Origin: Oscillospiraceae bacterium
Lineage (GTDB): Bacteria; Bacillota; Clostridia; Oscillospirales; Ruminococcaceae
DNA length: 44,552 nucleotides
Direction of reading: 5' to 3'
Assembly: GCA_017436125.1 (NCBI GenBank)
Contig: JAFSDS010000004.1
Location: 1-44,552, forward strand
Positions 34,335 to 41,387 of the stretch are shown one piece after another. The translations under genes and the position numbers were made by a program. The number at the start of each line of letters is the position of its first letter. The first letter of the stretch is position 1. The notes beneath the pieces are model-generated. The model saw only the letters and a list, made by a program, of their open reading frames with translations. It had not been told where the DNA came from and searched no databases.

Positions 34335-34760
34335 TTATGATTTTTCTTTACGCAATTTGTTTATTCCTTCGGCTTTATTTTTAGTACAAAGATATATTAT
34401 AAGCCACACAAGAGCAAAACCGAGGGTAAAGATAATGGTAAAGATTCCGATTGCTTTAAAGTTTTTCGGGATCCAGTCATTAACAAGATACATAAAAAGA
34501 TAATCAAGATAAAGAACCCCGGCATGGATCAGTGCGGAAAAGGCCGTTGGAAGTTTTTCGCTTTGATAAATCGCGGTGATTCCGCCTGCCATAAATGCCA
34601 TAAGCATTATAGATATGATACCAAAAGATACTTCATATGGAGAAAGACTGTTGATTTTTTCGGTTTTTCCAACGATAAAGTAAATGACAGCAAGAATAAA
34701 CGGTCCGCCCCAGGCTGATATTAAACCACGTTTAAAAAATTCTTTAAAAAACATTTTCAT
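34335..34760 (-). CDS. DUF3021 membrane protein
   Basis: 141 residues with four hydrophobic segments (about 11-30, 45-62, 70-98 and 104-126) and a basic C terminus. The pattern and the position directly after a LytTR regulator fit the DUF3021 family. Its start overlaps the regulator's stop in an ATGA. In known pairs the membrane protein and regulator respond to envelope stress or control a nearby transporter; no transporter is adjacent here. Confidence 0.82.
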   Translation of the reverse strand: MKMFFKEFFKRGLISAWGGPFILAVIYFIVGKTEKINSLSPYEVSFGIISIMLMAFMAGGITAIYQSEKLPTAFSALIHAGVLYLDYLFMYLVNDWIPKNFKAIGIFTIIFTLGFALVWLIIYLCTKNKAEGINKLRKEKS

Positions 34761-35200
34761 TTTTCATAGTACCTCCTTTTTATTTCTGCAAAACAGCGGC
34801 GGGAAACATATTCTCTGTAACCGCTTTTAAAAACCGCATCAACTGCACCGCTGAAACCGACGGAAAAACGCTCGAGCAGTTTTTCGTTTGCGATGGCTGA
34901 TTTATTGATACGGATAAAGCAGGACGGAAGAATTTCTTCAATTTCATAAAGCCGCATTTTTATGCGGAATCTTTTTCCGGAAGAATCAATAGCAAAAGTT
35001 TTTCCCTCTTCGGAAGCAACACATTCGATTTCCGAAAATGGGAGCATTTTCATTTCATCCTCGGTATATGCCAAAATCCTGTCCGCTTTGCTGTACTGCA
35101 TAACAAGAGTTTCAATTTGATCGGTAAGGGCGTTGCGGCTGTGCACCGTCGCAATAATTTCCTCTTCCGATGTTTCATCGATGATGAGCTTAAATTTCAT
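34757..35200 (-). CDS. LytTR-family DNA-binding regulator
   Basis: 147 residues from the ATG at 35200 (GGAGGTGG upstream). The N-terminal part is short, with no response-regulator receiver domain. The LytTR domain (about 50-146) has ILAYTEDEMKMLPFSEIECV, an R-x-RLYEIEEILP stretch, FIRINKSAIAN and GYREYVSRRCFAEIK. Stand-alone LytTR proteins coupled to DUF3021 are common in Firmicutes. It may regulate its own operon. Confidence 0.85.
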   Translation of the reverse strand: MKFKLIIDETSEEEIIATVHSRNALTDQIETLVMQYSKADRILAYTEDEMKMLPFSEIECVASEEGKTFAIDSSGKRFRIKMRLYEIEEILPSCFIRINKSAIANEKLLERFSVGFSGAVDAVFKSGYREYVSRRCFAEIKRRYYEK

Positions 35201-35289
35201 CGTTCCACCTCCTGTGCTCATAATATAGCATAAATAAAAATTGAAATGTTAAAAAAACGCTGTTCGGTATTTTTAAAAAAATAAGCGGT

Positions 35290-35322
35290 AAAAAACGCCG
35301 CGGAAACCGCAGCGTTTTTAAT
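35290..35322 (-). terminator. Rho-independent terminator after the fRMsr gene
   Basis: On the - strand AACGCTGCGG / CCGCGGCGTT with a TTT-type loop, then a T run. Confidence 0.85.
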
Positions 35323-35325
35323 ATT

Positions 35326-35781
35326 TTATAAAACTTTTTCAAGGATCTTTACAAATTCCTCAAGGCCGTTTTTGTCCTCATCAGAAAATCGTCCTATTAA
35401 GGGGCTGTCGATATCAAGGACACCCCAGATCTTTCCGTTAACGTGGATTGGAACAACTATCTCGGAATTTGATGCACAGTCACAGGCGATATGACCGGGA
35501 AAATCATGCACATTATAAACAAGCTGGGTTTTATTTTCCAAAACAGCAGTTCCGCAAACTCCGCGGCCAACCTCAATAACAATGCAGGCGGTTTTACCCT
35601 GAAAAGGCCCAAGAACAAGTTTTCCTTCAACCATCTTATAAAATCCGGCCCAGTTCAAATCGGGCATATATTCCCAGAGAAGGGCAGAGGCATTTGCAAG
35701 ATTTGCAGTTTCATAAGGTACCCCTTCGGTGATGCCTGAAAGGCATTGACAAAGGAGAGGATAATCGGTTTTTCTTTCCAT
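35326..35781 (-). CDS. GAF-domain free methionine-(R)-sulfoxide reductase
   Basis: 151 residues forming one GAF domain. The catalytic cysteines are visible in GRGVCGTA (near 76) and HIACDCAS (near 99-101), and the domain ends with IWGVLDIDSPLIGRF. This matches fRMsr (YebR-like) enzymes, which reduce free Met-R-sulfoxide using thioredoxin. Only 1 base separates its start from the stop of the upstream membrane protein gene, so they share a transcript. Confidence 0.92.
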   Translation of the reverse strand: MERKTDYPLLCQCLSGITEGVPYETANLANASALLWEYMPDLNWAGFYKMVEGKLVLGPFQGKTACIVIEVGRGVCGTAVLENKTQLVYNVHDFPGHIACDCASNSEIVVPIHVNGKIWGVLDIDSPLIGRFSDEDKNGLEEFVKILEKVL

Positions 35782-35782
35782 G

Positions 35783-36223
35783 TTAGGCCTCCTTCTGACA
35801 AAAGGTCGAATAAATATGTCCTACTGCAAAAATAACGGAGGAAACAACAAGCAGCCAATGACGAAGAAGGATTCCGCAGATAATAAAAACGGTAATGCGG
35901 ATAACTGCAAGGATTACCGCTTTTGAAAAATCCTGTTTTTTATAATAGAGAAAGCTTACGATAATATAAAAAACAATAAGAACGGCCGTTGCGGCAAAAT
36001 AGATTATCATTTCTTCGGAGGATGTAAATCCAAATTCCCATATTCCAAGAGGAAGGATCATCAGCAGCATTGAAGCATAGCGTCCGATTTGTTCCACAAT
36101 ATTCATAACTTTATTTTTTGCCTTTTCGTTTTTGTGAGGAAGATGTATCGCAAAAAGAAGTTCCGGAATAATTATTGCCCAAAGAACGCCAGCCTGGATA
36201 AAATTTATAAGATTAAGTACCAT
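35783..36223 (-). CDS. Membrane protein, unknown function
   Basis: 146 residues with about five hydrophobic helices (near 5-25, 50-68, 75-92, 103-120 and 122-140). The short loop after helix 1 carries HLPHKNEKAKNK. Immediate linkage to the fRMsr gene suggests co-expression, but no shared role is known. Confidence 0.7.
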   Translation of the reverse strand: MVLNLINFIQAGVLWAIIIPELLFAIHLPHKNEKAKNKVMNIVEQIGRYASMLLMILPLGIWEFGFTSSEEMIIYFAATAVLIVFYIIVSFLYYKKQDFSKAVILAVIRITVFIICGILLRHWLLVVSSVIFAVGHIYSTFCQKEA

Positions 36224-36274
36224 AAATGCCTCCGATTTTTAAAACTGTATTTATTATATCACTACATTGTAAAA

Positions 36275-36307
36275 AAGAAAAGCGCCCTTTTTAAAGGGCA
36301 CTTTTTT
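36275..36307 (-). terminator. Rho-independent terminator
   Basis: On the - strand AGTGCCCTTT / AAAGGGCGCT followed by TTTT, just after the 80-residue gene. Confidence 0.8.
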
Positions 36308-36548
36308 ATCTTTTATTTATTAAATAGATTGCTTTTTCATAATCTTTATTTCGAACATAGATTTTATAATCATAGAGATATTCGCTGTTAAGTCCAAAAC
36401 TTCCGGTGCGGCCTCGGTTCCAAAAATTTCTGCTTTGGCATTTTACATAATGCTCTATGCCGTTATCACGAAGAATATTGCGGATGCGAAGCTGTTCTTC
36501 GCTGCTGAAAGTTATAAAAAGTTCTTTTCGGTTAAAAATCGTTATCAT
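36306..36548 (-). CDS. Small DUF2007-like protein
   Basis: 80 residues: MITIFNRKELFITFS, SEEQLRIRNILRDNGIEHYVK and a C-terminal DYKIYVRNKDYEKAIYLINKR. The alternation resembles the DUF2007 putative signal-transducing fold (ferredoxin-like, one copy). GGAGG precedes the ATG and a terminator follows. The function is unknown. Confidence 0.65.
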   Translation of the reverse strand: MITIFNRKELFITFSSEEQLRIRNILRDNGIEHYVKCQSRNFWNRGRTGSFGLNSEYLYDYKIYVRNKDYEKAIYLINKR

Positions 36549-36611
36549 ATCATACCTCCGTTTATCCTCACCATAACAGTAACATTTTGGGCTGTTTTTG
36601 TTGCAGATAAA

Positions 36612-37364
36612 TCAGCCGAAGGAGGAAAAAAGCTCCGCCTTTGTCATGGGTTCGGCATGCCCGCTGATACAGGTATCAAAATCGAGGGTTTCCATAAGGG
36701 AAAGATAATCCGCAACAAGTTTTTTATCATAGGGTATTTTTGAAATATTATCGAAGAAATCTTCTTCATGCTCAATATCAAAAAACCAGGGCTTTCCGTA
36801 AAAATCCCTGCTGTTGCTGTCCCCAAGAAAAACAATTTTTTCGGAAGGAATATAGCAGATTATAGAATCCGCTTCATGCGGTCCGCCGCAATGGATAAGT
36901 TCACAGGTAATGCCGCCAAGGTCGATGCTCATGCGGTTTTTAAAGGATATATCCGCTTTTATAACGTTGATTTTTGATCTGTCAGGATATTCGCGTTTTA
37001 TCATTTCACTGCAAAAAACGATGTCCTTGCCGCTTTTTATACGTCCTTCCATGGAAGAGTCGTCCCATTTCCATTTGGATACTTCCTCAAGTTTTTCGTT
37101 AGTTTTTTCGCCTGCTATTGTAACGCAGTTCCAGGCGCAAAGCCCAAAGCTGTGGTCCCAGTGCCAGTGGGAAACCGCAACAAAATCCGGATTCGGAAGG
37201 CCGCATATGGAAAGTTCTTTTTTCAGTTTTTCCGCGTTTTCTGCAGAATTTCCCGCATCGAAAAGAAGAGCATATTTTTCACCGAAAACAAGTCCGATGT
37301 TTGGGCGGTCGGTATAATGCTCCGCCGGTCTGTAATAAACATGTTCGGAAAGTTTTTTAAACAT
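36612..37364 (-). CDS. MBL-fold metallo-hydrolase
   Basis: 250 residues from the ATG at 37364 (GGAGGTG upstream); the longer in-frame start lacks a site. The metal signature SHWHWDHSFG (HxHxDH) lies near 72-81. Later ligands are CGGPHEADS (His, near 158), FLGDSN (Asp, near 178) and a SGHAEP His near 235. It is a general glyoxalase-II-like hydrolase; the substrate cannot be predicted. The gene lies just outside the mobile element. Confidence 0.88.
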   Translation of the reverse strand: MFKKLSEHVYYRPAEHYTDRPNIGLVFGEKYALLFDAGNSAENAEKLKKELSICGLPNPDFVAVSHWHWDHSFGLCAWNCVTIAGEKTNEKLEEVSKWKWDDSSMEGRIKSGKDIVFCSEMIKREYPDRSKINVIKADISFKNRMSIDLGGITCELIHCGGPHEADSIICYIPSEKIVFLGDSNSRDFYGKPWFFDIEHEEDFFDNISKIPYDKKLVADYLSLMETLDFDTCISGHAEPMTKAELFSSFG

Positions 37365-37442
37365 GGCACACCTCCGGGAGTTTATAAAAACATTATACAC
37401 TTATTTTATAAAAAAGAAAAGCAATGCTGTATTGCATCATGA

Positions 37443-37475
37443 AAAAAAGCACCGCCGTCACGGCGGTGCTTTTTA
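37443..37475 (-). terminator. Rho-independent terminator at the element boundary
   Basis: AAAAAGCACCGCCG / CGGCGGTGCTTTTT with a 3-base loop. On the - strand it sits 14 bases after the TAA of a short open stretch (37489-37551). It therefore looks like the terminator of a gene that no longer has its body here. Confidence 0.88.
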
Positions 37476-37488
37476 AAACGGATTATCA

Positions 37489-37551
37489 TTAATCTCTGGG
37501 TTTCATGGTGGGGAGAAGAATCAAGTATCGTTTTGGATAGTTAATATAAAT
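37489..37551 (-). pseudogene. Possible 3' end of a displaced host gene
   Basis: On the - strand an open 20-codon stretch (ending YLILLPTMKPRD and TAA at 37489-37491) lies directly before a strong terminator, but an in-frame TAG at 37554 cuts it off. It also borders repeats at the integrase end of the mobile element. It may be the tail of a gene whose 3' end was the integration site. I do not recognise the protein; 20 codons are too few to be sure. Confidence 0.35.
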
Positions 37552-37644
37552 CTACGAATTCCATATAAAAGCCTTTATTAAGCGATTTTTTGGATTTGCT
37601 GAAAAGAAAGACCTTAACGTAAATCTTTATAAATCTACTTAATT
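37545..37644. repeat. Direct repeat TATAAATCTAC..AATT near the element end
   Basis: TATAAATCTACGAATT (37545-37560) and TATAAATCTACTTAATT (37628-37644) flank an 67-base AT-rich stretch between the host terminator and the integrase gene. They could be attachment-core or accessory protein sites. This is inference. Confidence 0.4.
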
Positions 37645-37654
37645 TATGCATTGA

Positions 37655-37753
37655 TTGGCGTACGGTTGGCGTACAATTGGCGTACAGTTTATGCGGGTTC
37701 ATCGTACTTTTCACAACATGCATTGGCGTACGATTTATTATTTTTTGGCGTAT
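37655..37753. repeat. Five direct copies of TTGGCGTAC at the integrase end
   Basis: TTGGCGTAC begins at 37655, 37666 and 37677 (period 11), then at 37723, and as TTGGCGTAT at 37745. The last two are inside the 3' end of the integrase gene. Regular helical spacing next to int fits arm-type integrase binding sites (compare the DR2 sites of Tn916). Confidence 0.65.
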
Positions 37754-38996
37754 GTGAACCTAAAATCTTTAAATCTTCAAAACTGTGCTCAAAACCTTTA
37801 AACTCTTTGCGTTTAAAATCGTTGTTGACGTGAGTGTAAATATCCAGCGTAGTTGATATATCTCCATGGCCAAGGACCGATTGAATTACTTTAACATTTA
37901 CACCTTGTTCGCACATTCTTGTTGCAAAAGTATGCCGCAAAATATGGCAGCTAAAATGGGGAAGTAACATCTTTGTATCTGAGTTTTTTTCAAGCATTTC
38001 ATAATTACAATCACGTATGATTCTTGAAAGAGCTTTGTTCAAAGTACCTTGGTGTTGGGTGCCTCCGAACTTGTTTACAAAAATAAAATCCGTGTAACCA
38101 TCGATGGTTTCTGCGCACTTAATATTATTTTTCTCCTGGTAAGCTTTTTCCATGAGGAAAGCTTCTTTAACAAATCCGAGCATCGGAATAGTTCTAAAAC
38201 TGTTTTTTGTTTTAGGAGTATTGATATTACAATAGCATCCATTGGTTGCGTGGTTATAATATACCAAAGTGTGGCTAATGTAAATTAGATCGTTTTCAAG
38301 ATCTATATCACACCATCGTAATCCGACGGCTTCGCCTACACGAAGTCCTGTTCCGAGCATTATTGCAAATACAGGATACCAATGCCGGTATTTTTCTTCT
38401 TTAAGCAAAAAATTAAGAAAGATTTTTTGTTCGGATTCGGATAATGCTTCTTTTTTTGAATTGCGCGCATTTGAAACACGTTTCATATCTTTCATAATAT
38501 TTTCGCAAGGATTCCGGTTGATGTAACCATCATCAATAGCGATGTCGAAAACTTGATGAAGAATGCCATGAATTACTTCAACAGTTGAAATCTTAAAATT
38601 TTGAACGTCGGTTAGGCTGATATAATATTTTCTAATATCGGTCTTTGTTACATCGCATATTTTGTATTGTCCAACGGTATGTTCTACAAAAGTTCTGTAC
38701 ATGTAACAATAATTTTGAAATGTGTTATCTTTTAATCCTCGTTTGGTTTCCTTCCACATATCAAAAACGTCATTAACAGTCAATTGTCTTCCTTCGGGTT
38801 TCAATTGATGTACTTCATCTTTTAGGATGTCAAATTCTTTTTCTCTCAATTCTTCAAGGGTATTAGCATAAATAGAGCGACGTTTGCCATAATTATCAGT
38901 CCAACGGTAATCGTATTTTCCGTTCGGGCGTTGACTTTCACCGGGACGAAGGACCACGCGATTTTCGTCTGTCCTTAAGTTTGCATTCTTTGCCAT
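37689..38996 (-). CDS. Tyrosine recombinase (Tn916-type integrase)
   Basis: 435 residues from the ATG at 38996 (AAAGGAG upstream). An N-terminal arm-binding domain (YDYRWTDNYGKRRSIYANTLEELREKE) is followed by a SAM-like core-binding domain (about 75-165). The catalytic domain has Arg in GTGLRVGEA, Lys in TPKTKNSFRTIP, HILRHTFATR (HxxR), GHGDIS (His) and the nucleophile in DIYTHV (Tyr). All catalytic residues are present, so it is probably active. The xis-like gene lies just upstream, as in Tn916 relatives. Its 3' end contains two of the GGCGTAC repeats. Base composition is more AT-rich than the host genes to the left. Confidence 0.95.
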   Translation of the reverse strand: MAKNANLRTDENRVVLRPGESQRPNGKYDYRWTDNYGKRRSIYANTLEELREKEFDILKDEVHQLKPEGRQLTVNDVFDMWKETKRGLKDNTFQNYCYMYRTFVEHTVGQYKICDVTKTDIRKYYISLTDVQNFKISTVEVIHGILHQVFDIAIDDGYINRNPCENIMKDMKRVSNARNSKKEALSESEQKIFLNFLLKEEKYRHWYPVFAIMLGTGLRVGEAVGLRWCDIDLENDLIYISHTLVYYNHATNGCYCNINTPKTKNSFRTIPMLGFVKEAFLMEKAYQEKNNIKCAETIDGYTDFIFVNKFGGTQHQGTLNKALSRIIRDCNYEMLEKNSDTKMLLPHFSCHILRHTFATRMCEQGVNVKVIQSVLGHGDISTTLDIYTHVNNDFKRKEFKGFEHSFEDLKILGSHTPKNNKSYANACCEKYDEPA

Positions 38997-39111
38997 AGTG
39001 AACTCCTTTAACAATTATTTACGATAAAATCAAAGCGCTTTGTTAATGTAAATATACAAAATTATATTTTTTATCTCAAATGTGCAAATTCGTACATTCA
39101 TAAATTGTACC

Positions 39112-39321
39112 TTAAAACGAATATGCTGAATTGAGATAAGTCTCAAAAGCTTCTCTTTTAATCATTCTTTTAGTACCATTCCAAACAACAAATTTGTTTT
39201 TGGGATTATCGCAAAGAGTACGGAGTTTATTTACGCCTATTCCTGAATAAGCGGAAGCTTCTTCTAAAGTCAAAGTTGGCTTGTGCCAAATGGGTACTTC
39301 ATATTTTTCTGAACAACTCAT
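39112..39321 (-). CDS. Excisionase (Tn916 Xis-type)
   Basis: 69 residues from the ATG at 39321 (AAAGGAG eight bases upstream). VPIWHKPTLTLEEASAYSGIGVNKLRTL followed by FVVWNGTKRMIKREAFETYL is the winged MerR-like fold of Tn916-family excisionases. These bend the element ends and favour excision with Int. It lies 115 bases upstream of the integrase start. Confidence 0.9.
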   Translation of the reverse strand: MSCSEKYEVPIWHKPTLTLEEASAYSGIGVNKLRTLCDNPKNKFVVWNGTKRMIKREAFETYLNSAYSF

Positions 39322-39343
39322 TATTTTCACTCCTTTATTTGCA

Positions 39344-39697
39344 TTATTCTCTTAGACCAACGCTGATTTCTAACGGTATTTTAAGCTCTTCGAGTTGTTT
39401 TTCAGATAGTGAGCCAATATATCTATGTAATCTTTGTTTATCAATTGTGCGAATTTGTTCGAGCATTATTACAGAATGTCTGTAAAGTCCATCAACATTA
39501 CATACATTGAAATGTGTAGGAAGATGTTCTTTTTTGTTTGTTTTTGTCGTTGCTGGAGCGACAATTACGGTTGGACTATATTTATTACCAGTGTTGTTTT
39601 GCAAAATAACAACGGGGCGAATACCTTTTTGTTCGGAACCTATTCCGTCACCCAGGTCGGCATAATAAATTTCGCCACGTGAGCATGTCTTAATCAA
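39344..39697 (-). CDS. MazF/PemK-family toxin
   Basis: 117 residues from a TTG start at 39697 with GGGGGTG upstream. RGEIYYADLGDGIGSEQKGIRPVVILQNNTGN is the typical MazF/NdoA beginning, followed by IVAPATTK and VMLEQIRTIDKQRL. Active members cut mRNA at short sites. No MazE-type antitoxin gene of normal size is next to it; the nearest upstream genes are XRE regulators beyond a 380-base non-coding block. On mobile elements such genes can stabilise the element or may have been re-used as regulators. Confidence 0.88.
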   Translation of the reverse strand: MIKTCSRGEIYYADLGDGIGSEQKGIRPVVILQNNTGNKYSPTVIVAPATTKTNKKEHLPTHFNVCNVDGLYRHSVIMLEQIRTIDKQRLHRYIGSLSEKQLEELKIPLEISVGLRE

Positions 39698-39719
39698 AGG
39701 TATTCACCCCCTTTATTTA

Positions 39720-39990
39720 ATTGTATTATTAAGGTAAGACAGGACCTTGGAAAATAAAGATTTTAATGGCCTGTCTGGTTCTATTTTTTTAAACCTATTT
39801 GTCCTTGGCACCCCGGTTTAGGGAAATCATCAAACGGCTTAAAACAGCTCCACGGGAATCACACCCCCGGCAGGTTCTCTGCCGGCTGCCCTCATTGCCT
39901 GCGACGCTTCTAACGCTCGGACTGTGACTGGACAGGAGTTTCATTATCTGTGTAAGATGAATGTGTTTTTAATTTGTGTAACCGTTCTCC
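39720..39990 (-). ncRNA. GC-rich structured non-coding block, possible RNA or oriT-like site
   Basis: No ORF of note. The block is much more GC-rich than its surroundings and carries a perfect hairpin CCGGCAG / CTGCCGG around 39878-39896 and a second pairing GACAGG (39738-39743) with CCTGTC (39770-39775). It lies in the leader position of the mazF-xis-int unit. I cannot assign it to a known RNA class. A regulatory leader or an origin of transfer are both possible. Confidence 0.35.
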
Positions 39991-40034
39991 GGCTACAAAT
40001 AAATTATAAGTTATGGGGACAGAAAAGTTTATGG

Positions 40035-40073
40035 CGTAGTACGGCAAGTTAGTTTCCGTATTACGGCAAGTTA
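40035..40073. repeat. Two 17-base direct repeats, likely operators
   Basis: CGTAGTACGGCAAGTTA (40035-40051) and CGTATTACGGCAAGTTA (40057-40073), spaced 22 bases apart (two helical turns). Each starts with a small palindrome (CGTA-N-TACG). They lie between the end of an XRE regulator gene and the leader of the toxin-integrase unit, a fitting place for a repressor to act. Confidence 0.6.
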
Positions 40074-40077
40074 ATGA

Positions 40078-40365
40078 TCATAATGCTTTCATAAGATCAT
40101 TAAGTTGGTCAATTGCGAATTTTAGTTTAATCTTTGTGTCGTAAGAGTGAGTGTCTTTTCCTAGAAGTATGTAATCGGTTGAAACATTAAATTGAACAGA
40201 AATGTCAGCAATTAAATCAAGCGACATTCCATGAGCACCAATTTCAATTTTACTTATATGAGAACAGCTAGTGTTTAGTATATTTGCAAATTGTTCTTGG
40301 GTAAGACTGTAATCAGTACGAATTTTTGCAATTCTTTGCCCAATTTCTTTTTGATTAATATTCAT
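40078..40365 (-). CDS. XRE-family transcriptional regulator
   Basis: 95 residues from the ATG at 40365, which has GGAGG 8 bases upstream; an ATG 15 bases earlier is part of that site. The helix-turn-helix spans about 8-62: GQRIAKIRTDYSLTQEQFANILNTSCSHISKIE, then STDYILLG. The C-terminal helix may dimerise. It lies next to the paired repeats at 40035-40073 and ahead of mazF-xis-int, so it may regulate element excision. Confidence 0.88.
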   Translation of the reverse strand: MNINQKEIGQRIAKIRTDYSLTQEQFANILNTSCSHISKIEIGAHGMSLDLIADISVQFNVSTDYILLGKDTHSYDTKIKLKFAIDQLNDLMKAL

Positions 40366-40450
40366 TTTTACGTCCTCCATTTTGTCGTTTCATGCTGTCG
40401 AACGAAAACGAAACGGAGGACTTCTTGGAAGATGAATTGAAAAAATAAAT

Positions 40451-40500
40451 AAAAAGACCCAAGCATAGGCATTTTTGCCAATGCAAGGGTCTTTTGCTAT
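40451..40500. terminator. Long imperfect hairpin, likely bidirectional terminator
   Basis: AAAGACCC-AAGCATAGGCA / TGCCAATGCAA-GGGTCTTT with a short T loop, flanked by A and T runs. It separates the XRE gene from the small ORF upstream. Confidence 0.65.
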
Positions 40501-40590
40501 TTCGTATAAAATTTTGGGTTTTGTTCGATTTTTATGCATTTTTTGTCTCCCTTTTGAAGAACAATGGGGACATTTGCCATCAAACAAAAA

Positions 40591-40755
40591 TTATAAAATT
40601 ACTTTATTTTTACCACAGAAAAGCATTCCTCCGGGGAACCAGAGGAACTCATTCAGACATTCGATTGTTTCATATAGATACAGATTATTTTGTCGGTTGT
40701 TGTTCGGTTTGGTCATTAGATAGGTGGCAGAATAGTAATAAAAAAATCTGAACAT
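40591..40755 (-). CDS. Small ORF (54 residues), unknown
   Basis: It starts at an ATG at 40755 with AAGGAGG ideally placed upstream and a possible promoter (TTGATT, 16 bases, TATACT at about 40792-40765). The product begins MFRFFYYYSATYLMTKPNNN and is aromatic-rich with two Cys. It reads between the two XRE genes. No family is recognised. The strong ribosome site is the main support. Confidence 0.45.
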   Translation of the reverse strand: MFRFFYYYSATYLMTKPNNNRQNNLYLYETIECLNEFLWFPGGMLFCGKNKVIL

Positions 40756-40882
40756 GTTGTACCTCCTTATTTTTTGTGGGAAAACAAGTATAACATGTCA
40801 GATAATCGAATCAAGTCGATATTTTGATCAAATATATAGAAAAACAAAAAGAACAGCATTTTATGCTGTTCTTAAACGAAAA

Positions 40883-41173
40883 CTAACGAAGAGTATTAAC
40901 AAGAGAAATGATTGCGCTTATTTGTTCTTTTGTTAAACCATCTAAGCTTATTAAATTATTTACGTTGTACTGTTGTCTTCCTAATAAATAATCTACGCTG
41001 CAACCATATAAATATGAAAGGGAAAGTAATATTTCCACACTAGGTGTTCTTTCACCGGTTTCATAACCAGAAATAATAGATGTTGAGATACCTAATCGTT
41101 TGGAAACAGAAACCTGAGAATATCCACATTTTATTCTTTCTTCTTTCAGCCTTTCAGCCAATCCGCTTATCAA
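40883..41173 (-). CDS. XRE-family repressor-like regulator
   Basis: 96 residues if translation starts at the TTG at 41173 (AGAGGTG just upstream); a GTG at 41182 overlaps that site. The helix-turn-helix is GLAERLKEERIKCGYSQVSVSKRLGISTSIISGYETGERTP, followed by SVDYLLGR and a C-terminal helix. It is the typical small repressor of mobile elements. It is transcribed away from the kinases, and the 205-base gap between them holds no other gene. Confidence 0.85.
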   Translation of the reverse strand: MISGLAERLKEERIKCGYSQVSVSKRLGISTSIISGYETGERTPSVEILLSLSYLYGCSVDYLLGRQQYNVNNLISLDGLTKEQISAIISLVNTLR

Positions 41174-41387
41174 TATTATCACCTCTTAACGCTAATTGTA
41201 AATAAAAACTATACGCTATGGGTGGCTATATTATTCACTTAAAGTGTTGTTTTTTGTCATAATTAGTATTATAATAAAATTTAATAATTTATTAATAAAA
41301 TGCGATTATTTGACCTTATTATAGCTTAAAACGAACACAAGTTGAGATCCTTAAAGAATCTGATTTTTTTATTTAAGGAGTGAAAAA

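Noticed and set aside
37545-37753. CRISPR-like array from repeated GGCGTAC and TATAAATCTAC units
   Set aside because: The units are only 9-17 bases with 2-67 base gaps and no uniform spacers, and no cas genes are present.
40390-40587. 65-codon - strand frame with a CPHCSSKG motif starting at a TTG
   Set aside because: It has no ribosome binding site at the TTG, and its second half runs through the hairpin at 40451-40500. Only the CxxC pair hints at a protein.
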